Assembly (NCBI GenBank): GCA_026224825.1
Contig: JAMFRO010000086.1
Coordinates: 1 to 43,242, forward strand
Length of the DNA: 43,242 nt
Origin: a bacterium
Lineage (GTDB): Bacteria > Pseudomonadota > Alphaproteobacteria > Acetobacterales > Acetobacteraceae
Direction: 5' to 3'
The number at the start of each line of letters is the position of its first letter. Within the stretch, counting starts at the first letter, position 1. Positions 16,144 through 25,144 of this stretch are shown in pieces. A program made the position numbers and the translations under genes. The notes beneath the pieces are model-generated. The model saw only the letters and a list, made by a program, of their open reading frames with translations. It had not been told where the DNA came from and searched no databases.

Positions 16144-16955
16144 CCATCATTAGAGAATGGAGCCAGGCTGCGCGCGAACGGACGCACCGAGGCCAACCCA
16201 GCAACTCACCGCATCTTGATGATGTGCTACTAAGACTACATGTTCGTTCGTGCCAAGTGACAAGCGAGATAATCGTTCTATTGGAAAACGGATATGCTGA
16301 TGGTGCTATGGCGCGCTGGCGTACGCTTCATGAAATTTCAATAGTTTCTTCAACTATCATGAGGTTTGGCGAAGAAATCGCCGAAAGATACGTCAACTAT
16401 CAAATTGTCGAGTCTTATCATGCGCTTATGTCATATGAAAAAAATCACAGGAGTCTTGGCTTCAAAGCCGTCACCAAGAAACATTCTAAGAAAATACGAA
16501 ATGATTATAAAAGAGCTCTGCACCGCTACGGTGAAAGCTTTGGTCTCGAATATGGTTGGACCATGCATCACCTAAAAAAATCAGAAAAAGATCGCATAAC
16601 TTTTGCACGTCTTGAGGAAACTGCTGCTCATTCTAAGATGCGTTCACCGTACAAAATGGCCAGCTACAATGTTCATGCCAGTCCAAAAGGCGTCTATTTC
16701 AAATTGGGAAGCCTAGATGGCGCTCCGATGCTGCTGGCTGGCGCAAGCAACGCTGGTCTTGTCGAGCCCGCACAACATACTGCAGCTAGCTTGATCGGAA
16801 TTACACTTCTAATTATGGGTGAAAGTTCCACCCTTGATGACGTCGTTATGCGGAAAGTTATGATACAATTCGAGAGCGACCTCTTTTTCGAGCTTGGTAA
16901 AGCACACAAAAAACTAATCCGTGACGATAAGCGGCACCGCAAAATGCCTGAGTAA
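16056..16955 (+). CDS. DUF5677-family protein, main domain
   Basis: The 299-residue frame contains the typical DUF5677 core: RLHVRSCQVTSEIIVLLENGYADGAMARWRTLHEISIVS (about 60-98), ERYVNYQIVESYHA, a basic central helix (KKHSKKIRNDYKR), YGESFGLEYGWTMHHL, KMASYNVHASPKGVYFKLG and LLAGASNAGLVEPAQHTA. Conserved Arg, Glu and His residues suggest a helical domain related to HEPN/MAE_28990-like folds, but no activity is established. The listed TTG start is only the frame limit; sense residues continue upstream (KKWPTEHLG) to the A7 site. It stands alone with no obvious partner. Confidence 0.75.
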   Translation: MGQQIEIQEFRERLEYRWGKALNKLRALLTIIREWSQAARERTHRGQPSNSPHLDDVLLRLHVRSCQVTSEIIVLLENGYADGAMARWRTLHEISIVSSTIMRFGEEIAERYVNYQIVESYHALMSYEKNHRSLGFKAVTKKHSKKIRNDYKRALHRYGESFGLEYGWTMHHLKKSEKDRITFARLEETAAHSKMRSPYKMASYNVHASPKGVYFKLGSLDGAPMLLAGASNAGLVEPAQHTAASLIGITLLIMGESSTLDDVVMRKVMIQFESDLFFELGKAHKKLIRDDKRHRKMPE

Positions 16956-16968
16956 TGCAAGCCATCGG

Positions 16969-17056
16969 GTGGGTGAAGCGTAGCGCAACTCATCGCTTTT
17001 TGCGGACGAAGCACGGGGGCACGGTGATGGGTTTCGCTGCGCTTCACCCATCCTAC
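16969..17056. repeat. Dispersed imperfect palindrome
   Basis: GGGTGAAGCGTAGCG at 16971-16985 pairs, with one mismatch, with CGCTGCGCTTCACCC at 17035-17049; the right end continues ATCCTACGG. This belongs to the widespread proteobacterial repeat of the form GATGGGTTTCGCTGCGC...ACCCATCCTACG, often mistranslated as small ORFs. It lies just past the DUF5677 stop. Confidence 0.7.
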
Positions 17057-17192
17057 GGCTTTACGCTGTCATTGCGACAGCCAGGCTCATGGCCGCGCCA
17101 TAACGAGAGTTTAATCCCCTTTGCACTTATTCCGACAGCAACAGGACCCAATCTACTGGAGGGAGAAGGATTTTTCGGGAAGGAAAAGATAC

Positions 17193-17366
17193 ATGTCGCT
17201 TATTCTGATTATCATATTGCTCGTGCTCGTTTTTGGCGGCGGTGGCGGCTATTACGCGCATCGCTCTTACGGCGGCTATGGCTCGGGCGGCGTTCTCGGC
17301 CTCGTCGTCATCGTCCTGCTGGTGCTCTGGCTGTTCGGCGGGTTTGGCGGCGGTTACTACCACTAA
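17193..17366 (+). CDS. Small Gly-rich membrane protein (DUF3309-like)
   Basis: A 57-residue protein, MSLILIIILLVLVFGGGGGYYAHRSYGG..., with two hydrophobic helices (2-14 and 34-48) separated by a Gly/Tyr/Ser segment and ending WLFGGFGGGYYH. AAGGAAAAG lies just upstream of ATG 17193; a longer frame to 17121 lacks support. The layout resembles DUF3309-type small stress-associated membrane proteins. Function unknown. Confidence 0.7.
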   Translation: MSLILIIILLVLVFGGGGGYYAHRSYGGYGSGGVLGLVVIVLLVLWLFGGFGGGYYH

Positions 17367-17387
17367 AATCGTTAGCTGAAGCGGGGC

Positions 17388-18320
17388 TCAGGCGGTAACC
17401 CCGCCTGAGCCGGCACGTTGCGACCAGGGGGCGGCGGTAAATTGCGCGGCAAGATGGTCCATGAGCACGCTCACCCGGGCCGGACGCAGGGCGCTAGGCG
17501 GGGTGACGAGGTTAAGGGCGATGGGCGGCGCATGCCAATCGGGCAGAACCTCCTCCAGCGTGCCACCGGCCAGCGCCTGCCACACCATGAATTCCGGCTG
17601 CACCGCGATGCCCTGACCGCCGCGCAAAGCGGCCTCGAACACATCGGCATTATTCGCACGCAGCCTGCCCTGCACGGGCACGGCGAAATCACCCTGGGTG
17701 GGGTGGCTGAATCTCCAGACATTGGGCGCGGAAATACCAGTGTAGATGAGCGCGTTATGCGCCACCAAATCTCGCGGATGTTGCGGCCTGCCATGCACTG
17801 CCAGATAGGCCGGGGCCGCCACCACCGGGCGGCGCACGGCACACAACCGGCGGCCACGCAGCGAGGAATCCTCCAAGGCAGCAATACGCAACGCAAGATC
17901 AAACCCGCCGCCGATGAGATCCACCAGCACGTCACTAAGCTGCAGATCGATCTGCACATCCGGATAGCGCGCCAGAAACGCGGGCAGTACCGGGGCGAGA
18001 TGGCGGATGCCGAAGGACATGGGGGCGGCAAAGCGAATGAGCCCGCGCGGTGCGGAAGATTGGCTGGCCGCCTCGGCTTCCGCGGCTTCGCCCTCGGCCA
18101 ATATCCGCGCGGCGCGGGCCAGCGCGCCGCGCCCGGTTTGCGTAAGCGAGAGCCGGCGCGAGCTGCGGTGCAGAAGGGCTGTGCCCAGCCGCTGCTCCAG
18201 CCGGGTGATGGCCTTGGACACTGTGGGATTGGACAGGCCGAGTGCCGCGGCAGCCTGGGTAAAAGACCCCGTCTCCGCCACTTTGGCAAAAATAGCCCAG
18301 GCCTCAAAATCCGGCATCAT
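17388..18320 (-). CDS. LysR-family transcriptional regulator
   Basis: A 310-residue LTTR. The N-terminal winged helix-turn-helix is [48 protein letters not shown] (about 5-52), followed by the linker helix and a substrate-binding domain starting near [12 protein letters not shown]. The gene is divergent from the pirin gene; the 104-base spacer is the likely regulatory region. In related bacteria such LysR genes control adjacent pirin/OsmC detoxification genes; the effector is unknown. Confidence 0.92.
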   Translation of the reverse strand: MMPDFEAWAIFAKVAETGSFTQAAAALGLSNPTVSKAITRLEQRLGTALLHRSSRRLSLTQTGRGALARAARILAEGEAAEAEAASQSSAPRGLIRFAAPMSFGIRHLAPVLPAFLARYPDVQIDLQLSDVLVDLIGGGFDLALRIAALEDSSLRGRRLCAVRRPVVAAPAYLAVHGRPQHPRDLVAHNALIYTGISAPNVWRFSHPTQGDFAVPVQGRLRANNADVFEAALRGGQGIAVQPEFMVWQALAGGTLEEVLPDWHAPPIALNLVTPPSALRPARVSVLMDHLAAQFTAAPWSQRAGSGGVTA

Positions 18321-18424
18321 GTTGTTTTTGGCATCAGTGGTTTTCCATCATTTCCATTTTAATGTGGGCCAGCACCCTCTATCTCATGCATCAACGCAAC
18401 GCCACTGAATTCCAGGAGTTTCCC

Positions 18425-19126
18425 ATGATCGATATCCGCCCCTTCAACACCCTCGGCCATGCCAACCACGGCTGGCTCGATGCGCGGCACCATTTCTCCT
18501 TCGGCCAATACCACGACCCGGCCCGCACAAATTGGGGTGCCTTGCGGGTGTGGAATGACGACGCCATCGCCGCGCACACCGGTTTCCCCACCCATCCGCA
18601 TCGCGACATGGAGATCATCACGTATGTCCGCTCCGGCGCCATCACCCATAAGGACAGCCTGGGTAATACCGGGCGCACCGAGGCGGGGGATGTGCAGGTG
18701 ATGTCGGCCGGCACCGGCATCGCGCATAGCGAGTATAATCTGGAGGACGAGACCACGACCTTGTTCCAGATATGGCTCATCCCCACCGCCACCGGCAAGG
18801 CGCCCGGCTGGGGTGCGCAGCCCTTCCCCAAGGGCAGCCGTTCCGGCAAGTTCGTAGTCCTGGCCTCTGGTTTTGCCGATGATGAGGGCGCGCTGCCGAT
18901 CCGTGCCGATGCACGTGTGCTGGGTGCGACGCTGAAGGCCGGGGAGAGCATCGACTACGCTCTGGGCAAGGAGCGCTTCGGCTATCTGGTGCCCGCCATC
19001 GGCCGGGTGAGCGTGGACGGGGTGGAGGTGAATACCCGCGACGGTGCCGCTCTGGCGGAACTGGAAACCGTGCGGATTACCGCCCTGGAGGATGCCGAGC
19101 TGGTGCTGGTGGATAGCGCCGCCTGA
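18425..19126 (+). CDS. Pirin-family protein (YhhW-like quercetinase)
   Basis: A bicupin of 233 residues, starting MIDIRPFNTLGHANHGWLDARHHFSFGQY with AGGAG upstream. The metal site residues His57, His59, His101 and Glu103 are in FPTHPHRDME and GTGIAHSEYN, in the positions known for E. coli YhhW, which cleaves quercetin with dioxygen. The physiological substrate is unknown. It is followed after 58 bases by an OsmC gene, with a hairpin in between. Confidence 0.92.
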   Translation: MIDIRPFNTLGHANHGWLDARHHFSFGQYHDPARTNWGALRVWNDDAIAAHTGFPTHPHRDMEIITYVRSGAITHKDSLGNTGRTEAGDVQVMSAGTGIAHSEYNLEDETTTLFQIWLIPTATGKAPGWGAQPFPKGSRSGKFVVLASGFADDEGALPIRADARVLGATLKAGESIDYALGKERFGYLVPAIGRVSVDGVEVNTRDGAALAELETVRITALEDAELVLVDSAA

Positions 19127-19142
19127 GCCTTTTCAGGCAACG

Positions 19143-19169
19143 GGCTGCGGCCTAACCTTGGCCGCAGCC
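19143..19169 (+). terminator. Hairpin between pirin and osmC
   Basis: GGCTGCGGCC-TAACCTT-GGCCGCAGCC, a perfect 10-pair stem ending 15 bases before the osmC start. No T-run follows, so it is more likely an attenuating or RNA-stabilising stem than a full terminator. It lies just ahead of the OsmC ribosome-binding site (AGGAG). Confidence 0.55.
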
Positions 19170-19184
19170 ATCAGGAGTAAACCT

Positions 19185-19640
19185 ATGTCGGAATCCACCA
19201 GCGTCACTTTGCGCCAAGCGCAGGGCTTTCATTTCGAGACCTCCTTCGGCGCGGGGTTGAGCGATTACGCCACGGATGAGCCGGCCCCGCTCGGCACCAG
19301 CCTCGGCCCCTCGCCCACGCAGATGCTGCTGGCAGCGGTCGGCTCCTGCATGTCGTCCAGCTTTCATTTTGCCATGAGCAAGTTCCATGAGGAACCCGGC
19401 CAGATTACCACCACGGCCACGGCCACGCTCGGGCGGGATGAGAACAAGCGGCTGCGCGTGCAGGGCATCGACATCGCCATCGGCTTTGCAGCACCCGGCG
19501 GCAGCATTGGGCATCTGGAGCGCATCGCCGGGCAGTTCGAGCAATTCTGCACCGTGGGGGCCTCGGTTGCGCGCGGCATTCCCATCCATGTTACCGTCAC
19601 GGATGGCGATGGCATCATCGTGAAAGATGGGCCGGTATAG
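19185..19640 (+). CDS. OsmC/Ohr-family peroxidase-like protein
   Basis: The 151-residue protein has the two OsmC cysteines, Cys55 in LLAAVGSCMSSSF and Cys122 in EQFCTVGASVARG, which in the family reduce organic hydroperoxides. Its start is set by AGGAGTAAACCT upstream of ATG 19185. It lies directly behind the pirin gene in the LysR-divergent unit, fitting a role against oxidative or electrophile stress. Assignment to OsmC rather than Ohr is not certain. Confidence 0.88.
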   Translation: MSESTSVTLRQAQGFHFETSFGAGLSDYATDEPAPLGTSLGPSPTQMLLAAVGSCMSSSFHFAMSKFHEEPGQITTTATATLGRDENKRLRVQGIDIAIGFAAPGGSIGHLERIAGQFEQFCTVGASVARGIPIHVTVTDGDGIIVKDGPV

Positions 19641-19711
19641 CATTGGGTATAGTATTCCCGGTTGCGTCCGGATAAATCCAGCGCCAGATTACGCCCTAAC
19701 AGGGGGGACCG

Positions 19712-20782
19712 GTGATGGCCTTACGGCAAAAATGGAAGCTGCCGCATATACCGGGCCTGGTCTGGCGCATCCTCAGCTTTGCCGCGGCCGGGCTCATCCT
19801 CTTCATCTGCGCCACGCAATGGAATCGCTGGGAGGGGAATGCGCGTTATCAGACCACTGACGACGCCTATCTGCAGAGCGACCTCACCCCCTTGAGCGCC
19901 CAGGTGCCGGGCTATGTGCAATTCGTGCCGGTGCAGGATTACGCGGCCGTGCGGGCCGGTCAGGTGATCGTGCAGATAGACGATTCCAGCTACAAGGCGG
20001 CTCTGGCCCAGGCCACCGCCGGCGTGGTCTCGGCGGCGGCGCAAGTAGAGGCGGTGCAGGCGCAACGCCCGCTGCTGCAGGCGAATTTGCGTGCGGCACA
20101 GGCTGTGGTGGCCGCCACATCCGCCACGCTGGCGCAGAGCGGGCGGGATGTGGCACGCCAGCAGCGGCTGCTGAACGGCGGCTCGGCCTCTGAGTCCGAC
20201 CTGGAAAAAATCCAGACCACCCATGCCCAGCTCACCGCCCAACTGGCCCAGACCCAGGCCCAGGCCGATGCGGTGGCGCGGCAGATCGATCTGCTGACCG
20301 CGCAAACCGATCAGGCCAAGGCGGCCCTGGCCTCCTCTCTGGCGGCGCAACTCCAGGCGCAGATCAACCTCGGCTATACGCGCATCGTGGCGCCCACTGA
20401 CGGGTTCATCGGCGTACGCCAGGTGCTGCCCGGCCAGTTCATCGGCCCGGGTACGCAGGTGACCACGCTGGCGGCGCTACCGCATGTCTGGGTGATTGCC
20501 AATTACAAGGAAACGCAACTGACCAATGTGGCGATTGGGAATCCGGTGAGCGTCAAGGTCGATACGTTTCCTGGACATGTCCTGCACGGCCATGTGGTGG
20601 CAATCTCGCCCGCCTCCGGCTCGGAATTCGCGCTACTGCCGCCGGATAACGCGACCGGGAATTTCACCAAGATCGTGCAGCGCATCGCGGTGAAAATCGC
20701 GCTCGACGATACAGACGGGCTAACGGATGTTTTGCGCCCCGGCATGTCGGCGATCCCCAGCATCGATACGGCACACCAGTGA
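19712..20782 (+). CDS. HlyD/EmrA-type membrane-fusion protein
   Basis: The periplasmic adaptor of a tripartite efflux pump, 356 residues. A single N-terminal membrane helix (about 18-36) is followed by TTDDAYLQSDLTPLSAQVPGYV (first lipoyl half), a long coiled-coil hairpin rich in Ala/Gln (about 90-215), INLGYTRIVAPTDGFIGVRQVLPGQFI (second lipoyl half) and a beta-barrel ending VLRPGMSAIPSI. The GTG/ATG start follows AGGGGGGACC. The stop overlaps the transporter start (GTGA). Substrates are unknown; EmrA-type pumps usually export hydrophobic or acidic toxicants. Confidence 0.92.
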   Translation: MMALRQKWKLPHIPGLVWRILSFAAAGLILFICATQWNRWEGNARYQTTDDAYLQSDLTPLSAQVPGYVQFVPVQDYAAVRAGQVIVQIDDSSYKAALAQATAGVVSAAAQVEAVQAQRPLLQANLRAAQAVVAATSATLAQSGRDVARQQRLLNGGSASESDLEKIQTTHAQLTAQLAQTQAQADAVARQIDLLTAQTDQAKAALASSLAAQLQAQINLGYTRIVAPTDGFIGVRQVLPGQFIGPGTQVTTLAALPHVWVIANYKETQLTNVAIGNPVSVKVDTFPGHVLHGHVVAISPASGSEFALLPPDNATGNFTKIVQRIAVKIALDDTDGLTDVLRPGMSAIPSIDTAHQ

Positions 20783-22380
20783 GCGAGGTGGCCGCGGCAC
20801 CACAGACCTCCGCTCCGGCGGATGCGCCCATCCCCTGGCTGGGGCTCGCCGCCGTGCTGCTCGGCACCTTCATCTCAACGCTCACAGGCCGGCTCTCGAC
20901 CTTTGGCCTCACGGACATACGCGGCGCGATCCATGCCGGGTTTGATGAGGGCGCCTGGATCACCACCGCCTTCACCGTGGCGCAGATGCTGATCACGCCC
21001 ATCGCGGTATGGATCGGCAGCATCTACGGGCCGCGCCAGGTTCTCATTCCCGCCGCCCTCGCCTTCGCCGCCACCTCGGCGCTGACACCCTTCGCGCAGA
21101 ATCTGCCGAGTTTTCTGGTCCTGCAATTCTTGAGCGGGCTCAGCTCGGGCTGTTTCATTCCGCTGACCTTGAGTTACATCCTGCGCAGCATGCCCTTGCG
21201 GCTCTGGGCCTATGGCATTGCCTGCTACGCCCTCAATCTGGAACTCTCCCTGAATATTTCAGCCTCTTTGGAAGGCTGGTATGTCGATCACCTGTCCTGG
21301 CATTGGATATTCTGGCAGAATGTACCCCTGGCGCTGGGCATGGCGGCCTGCCTGCATTTCGGGATAAAACGTCTGCCGCCGCCGGGTTGCATCCATCGCG
21401 ATATTTACGGGCTGGCGACATGCGGGCTGGGGCTGGCGCTGATCTATGCCGCACTCGATCAGGGCAACCGGCTGGATTGGTATAACGCGGGGCTGATCTG
21501 GGGGCTGACACTTGCCGGGCTGGTGCTGCTGGTGGCCTTCGTCATTCATGAGGCAACCACCCCCTTCCCCTGGCTCGATTTCCGCGTCGTGCTGGGCTGG
21601 CCTTTGCCGTTTCTGCTGCTCAACATTGCACTTCTGCGCCTGGCCATTCTCTCCACCGCCTATCTCATCCCGTATTTCCTGGGCGGGGTGCGCGGCTTCC
21701 GGGCGCTGCAAATCGGCGATACGCTGATCTGGATCGCCATTCCGCAATTGCTCGTCTGCCCGCTCGCCGCCTTCATGCTTCGTCGCGCCGATGCGCGCAT
21801 CACCGCCACCGCGGGGCTGTGCCTGGTCATCGCCGCCTGTATGAGTGTGGCCTACGGGCTGACCCCCGCCTGGGGCTCGGACCAGTTCCTGCCCTCGCAA
21901 TTGATGCAGGCGCTGGGCCAGAGTTGCGCATTATCCGGCATCGTGTTCATCGGCGTGCTGAACCTGCGCCCACAGGATGCGCTGACCTTCGGCGCCATGC
22001 TGCAAATCGCCCGGCTGTTCGGCGGCGAGGCGGGAACTGCTCTGGTCTCCACCTTGGCGCGGGTGCGCGAGCAGCGGGCCTCCAATATCATCGGCCAGAA
22101 TGTGCAGCATGGCGGGTATGCTGTGGTGCAGCGCCTGCATGAATATGGGCAAATCATCACCCATGCCGGCCACCAGGCCGCAGCCGCACCTCTGCTGCTG
22201 GCAAGTGCGGTGCGCGCGGCGGCGACCACCCAGGCGACCATCGATAGTTTCGTGGCTGTGGCTGGCACAAGCCTGTGCGCGCTGGTGGTGGTGCTGATCA
22301 TCCTGCCGCCGCCGCCGCGCACCCCGGCCTCGCATATCCCGCTTTTTCGGCCGCTGTTCCGGCGCGGGGATACGAAATGA
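20779..22380 (+). CDS. MFS drug/proton antiporter, DHA2 (EmrB) family
   Basis: The inner-membrane component of the pump, 533 residues with about 14 hydrophobic helices. It begins (GTG) SEVAAAPQTSAPADAPIPWLGLAAVLLGTFISTLTGRLSTFGLTDI and has the EWxxTAYxx-like loop DEGAWITTAFTVAQMLITP of DHA2 proteins. Both ends overlap neighbours by four bases (GTGA and ATGA), showing an adaptor-transporter-outer-membrane operon. Confidence 0.92.
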   Translation: MSEVAAAPQTSAPADAPIPWLGLAAVLLGTFISTLTGRLSTFGLTDIRGAIHAGFDEGAWITTAFTVAQMLITPIAVWIGSIYGPRQVLIPAALAFAATSALTPFAQNLPSFLVLQFLSGLSSGCFIPLTLSYILRSMPLRLWAYGIACYALNLELSLNISASLEGWYVDHLSWHWIFWQNVPLALGMAACLHFGIKRLPPPGCIHRDIYGLATCGLGLALIYAALDQGNRLDWYNAGLIWGLTLAGLVLLVAFVIHEATTPFPWLDFRVVLGWPLPFLLLNIALLRLAILSTAYLIPYFLGGVRGFRALQIGDTLIWIAIPQLLVCPLAAFMLRRADARITATAGLCLVIAACMSVAYGLTPAWGSDQFLPSQLMQALGQSCALSGIVFIGVLNLRPQDALTFGAMLQIARLFGGEAGTALVSTLARVREQRASNIIGQNVQHGGYAVVQRLHEYGQIITHAGHQAAAAPLLLASAVRAAATTQATIDSFVAVAGTSLCALVVVLIILPPPPRTPASHIPLFRPLFRRGDTK

Positions 22381-23816
22381 GGCGGGTGGCAGCATTCGGG
22401 TTGCTGGCGGGGCTTACCGCCTGCGCGCTCGGGCCCAATTACAAACCGCCCAAACTGCCCCCCGGCGCCACCTCACCTCTCATTGCCAGCCCCAGCGCCA
22501 CCAGCACCAACGCACCGCCGGATGACTGGTGGCAGCTTTATGACGACCCCGAGATGAATGCGCTGATCACCCAGGCCTTCGCCGCCAATGCGGATCTGCA
22601 GGAGGCGGAGGAAAATCTCGCAGCCTCACGCGCGATCTACGAGCGGGCGCAAACCGCCTTCATCCCGCAGACCAATATCGAGGCCGGCGCCACCTATGGC
22701 CGTAATGTCACCACGGATGAGATATTGGAACTGACCAGGCGCAAACCCAGCACCGGCTGGCAATTCGATTCCGTGCTCGACGTATCCTACGAGTTCGACC
22801 TGTTCGGCCATGTCCGCCGCACCGTGGAAGGGGCACGCGACAATGCCGAGGCGGTTCAGGCGGCGCGCGATGATCTGCGCGTGACCATCGCAGCCGAAAC
22901 CGCGCGGGGCTACGGGCAGATCTGCACATTCGGCGAACAGATCGATGTTGCCAACCAGGCGCTGGATCTGGCGCAGCAGCAGTTGAACATCGTGCAGCAA
23001 CGGCTCGATGCCGGGGCGGGCTCGCAATTCGATGTGGTGCGCGCCCGTGTGGTGCTGACCCAGGCCCAAGCGGCACTACCGCCGCTACAGGGCGCGCGCG
23101 AAGCCGCTTTATACGAGCTGACCGCAGTGCTGGGCGAGACCCCGCAAAACGCACCCAGAGCAGTGGAGGCTTGTGTGACGCCGCCGCACCTGGCCGCACC
23201 CATGCCGGTGGGCGATGGCGCCAGCCTGCTGCAACGCCGGCCGGATATCCGCGAGGCCGACCGGCAATTGGCCATGGCGCTCGCCGGCGTAGGCGTGGCC
23301 ACGGCCGATTTATTCCCGCGCATCACGCTGAATGGTTTCTACGGCGGGGCGACGAACCAGATCAACATGCTGGGCTCCAACAATGCCCTCACCTGGGGCG
23401 TGGGCCCGGCCATAAGTTGGAGTTTCCCCAACATGTCCGGCCCGCTCGCCAAACTCGACCAGGCCAATGCGCATGAGCGCGCGGCGGTGGCGCATTTCAA
23501 TTCGGTAGTGTTACAGGCGCTGGCGGAAACCGAGCAGGCGCTGGCGGTGTACGGCGCGGAGTTGAACCATCATGCGGCACTTGCGGCGGCGCAAGGCGAG
23601 GCACAGCAGGAATACAGCCTGGCGCAGAATGATTTTGCCGCGGGCGGCATCAGCACCTTGGACCTGCTGACAGCCGAGCAGACACTGACCGGCGCCAATG
23701 CGGCACTTGCCGTGTCCGATGCCGCACTGGTGCAGGATCAGATCGCCGTCTTCAAGACCCTGGGCGGCGGCTGGACGGACACATCCGCCAGCCTGGCGGT
23801 AAAGGCCCGGCTATAG
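22377..23816 (+). CDS. Outer-membrane efflux lipoprotein (NodT/OprM family)
   Basis: The outer-membrane channel of the tripartite pump. ATG 22377 gives 479 residues with a lipoprotein signal (LTAC, Cys16) followed by ALGPNYKPPKLP, the typical RND/MFS outer-membrane factor start. Two OEP repeats follow, including LLQRRPDIREADRQLAMALAGVGVATADLFPRITLNG. Its 3' end overlaps the otsA coding region on the other strand by 79 bases, with the two stop codons buried in each other's gene. Confidence 0.93.
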   Translation: MRRVAAFGLLAGLTACALGPNYKPPKLPPGATSPLIASPSATSTNAPPDDWWQLYDDPEMNALITQAFAANADLQEAEENLAASRAIYERAQTAFIPQTNIEAGATYGRNVTTDEILELTRRKPSTGWQFDSVLDVSYEFDLFGHVRRTVEGARDNAEAVQAARDDLRVTIAAETARGYGQICTFGEQIDVANQALDLAQQQLNIVQQRLDAGAGSQFDVVRARVVLTQAQAALPPLQGAREAALYELTAVLGETPQNAPRAVEACVTPPHLAAPMPVGDGASLLQRRPDIREADRQLAMALAGVGVATADLFPRITLNGFYGGATNQINMLGSNNALTWGVGPAISWSFPNMSGPLAKLDQANAHERAAVAHFNSVVLQALAETEQALAVYGAELNHHAALAAAQGEAQQEYSLAQNDFAAGGISTLDLLTAEQTLTGANAALAVSDAALVQDQIAVFKTLGGGWTDTSASLAVKARL

Positions 23817-25144
23817 GCAGCGGCTGAAACCTCGCGTACCCGCGCGATCAACGCCTTGTAGCGCGCCTGGCGTTCATCCAGCGGCATGGTCAGTGCCAGG
23901 CTGATCGCCTCGGCCACGCCATCCACATCGAACGGGTTGACCAGCATCGCCTCCGGCAAGCCTGAGGCAGCACCAGCGAAGCGCGAGAGGATCAGCACCC
24001 CGGGGTTATCAGGATTCTGCGCCGCGATATATTCCTTGGCGACGAGATTCATCCCGTCCCGCAACGGTGTCACCAGCCCGATGCGCGCGAGCCGGTACAG
24101 CCCGGCCACCATCGAGCGCGGGGCGGTGCGTGTCATATAGCGCAGGGGCACCCAGTCGAAATCGGAATACTGGCCGTTAATGGCGCCGGCCTTATGGTTC
24201 AGCTCCTCGCGCAAAGTGCGGTAGCGCTCCACCTCCTCGCGCGAGGGGGCGGCGATCTGCAAAAAACTGATCTGCCGGCGGTGCTCGGGGTAATGCTGCA
24301 GGAAGCGCTGGTAGGCATCGAAGCGTTCCGGCAGGCCCTTGGTATAATCCAGCCTGTCCACACCGATCATCAAGGCCCGCCCTGCGAGACTCTCGATCAT
24401 CCGGCGCGCGTCGATACGCCGCGCGATGCTCGCCGCCATACGGGAAAATCCATCGGCATCGATGCCGATGGGGTTGACGATACAACTCACCTTGCGCTGG
24501 CGATAGATCACCGTGCCCTCATGCGCGATCATGCCCAGGCCGGAGGAGAGCGCGCCCAGGAAATGCGCGCGGTCATAGCCGGTCTGAAAACCGATGACAT
24601 CATGCGCCAGCATCGCTTCCAGCAACGCTTTCGCGGGCGGCAGCACTTCGAATAACGCAGGTGCCGGGAAGGGAATATGCAGGAAAAAGCCGATGCGGTT
24701 GGTCACCCCGGCGGCCCGCAAGGCGGCGGCCACACCGAGCAGTTGATAATCATGAATCCAGATCAGATCATCGGGTTTCAACAACGGCAACAAAGCAGCC
24801 GCAAAAGCCTGGTTGACCTCGCGGTAGATGACGTAATCGCCACGGTCGAACTCCGCATGGCCGGGCATCATATGGAACAGCGGCCACAACGTACCGTTGG
24901 AAAAACCAAGGTAGAAAGCACGATAATCGGATTCGCCGAGATCGATGGTGGCGTAGGTGAGGCCATCCGCCTCGGTCAGTTTGGCCGTGGTGGAGGTATG
25001 CTCCGCGGTTTTGCCCGACCAGCCAAACCACAGGCTGCCCGGTACGAGCGCATCCGCCAGGCCCACGGCAAGCCCGCCGGCACGCGGGCCGCTGGTCTCG
25101 CCTGGGTCCGGCACGCGGTTGGAGACGATTACGAGGCGCGCCAT
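23738..25144 (-). CDS. otsA: Trehalose-6-phosphate synthase (OtsA)
   Basis: OtsA (GT20) joins UDP-glucose and glucose-6-phosphate into trehalose-6-phosphate. The 468 residues begin MARLVIVSNRVPDP and contain GGLAVGLADALVPGSLWFGWSG, DLIWIHDYQLLGVAAALR, IGFFLHIPFPAPALFEVLPP, GVDRLDYTKGLPERFDAYQRFL, RDGMNLVAKEYIAAQ and VLILSRFAGAA. Third gene of otsB-GH15-otsA; its start overlaps the GH15 stop by 16 bases. The last 26 codons overlap the efflux lipoprotein gene on the plus strand. Confidence 0.96.
   Translation of the reverse strand: MARLVIVSNRVPDPGETSGPRAGGLAVGLADALVPGSLWFGWSGKTAEHTSTTAKLTEADGLTYATIDLGESDYRAFYLGFSNGTLWPLFHMMPGHAEFDRGDYVIYREVNQAFAAALLPLLKPDDLIWIHDYQLLGVAAALRAAGVTNRIGFFLHIPFPAPALFEVLPPAKALLEAMLAHDVIGFQTGYDRAHFLGALSSGLGMIAHEGTVIYRQRKVSCIVNPIGIDADGFSRMAASIARRIDARRMIESLAGRALMIGVDRLDYTKGLPERFDAYQRFLQHYPEHRRQISFLQIAAPSREEVERYRTLREELNHKAGAINGQYSDFDWVPLRYMTRTAPRSMVAGLYRLARIGLVTPLRDGMNLVAKEYIAAQNPDNPGVLILSRFAGAASGLPEAMLVNPFDVDGVAEAISLALTMPLDERQARYKALIARVREVSAAAYSRAFTARLADVSVQPPPRVLKTAI

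Noticed and set aside
16955..17398. 147-codon frame starting in the dispersed palindrome
   Set aside because: The palindromic repeat often yields such spurious frames; it also overlaps the better small membrane-protein gene in another frame.
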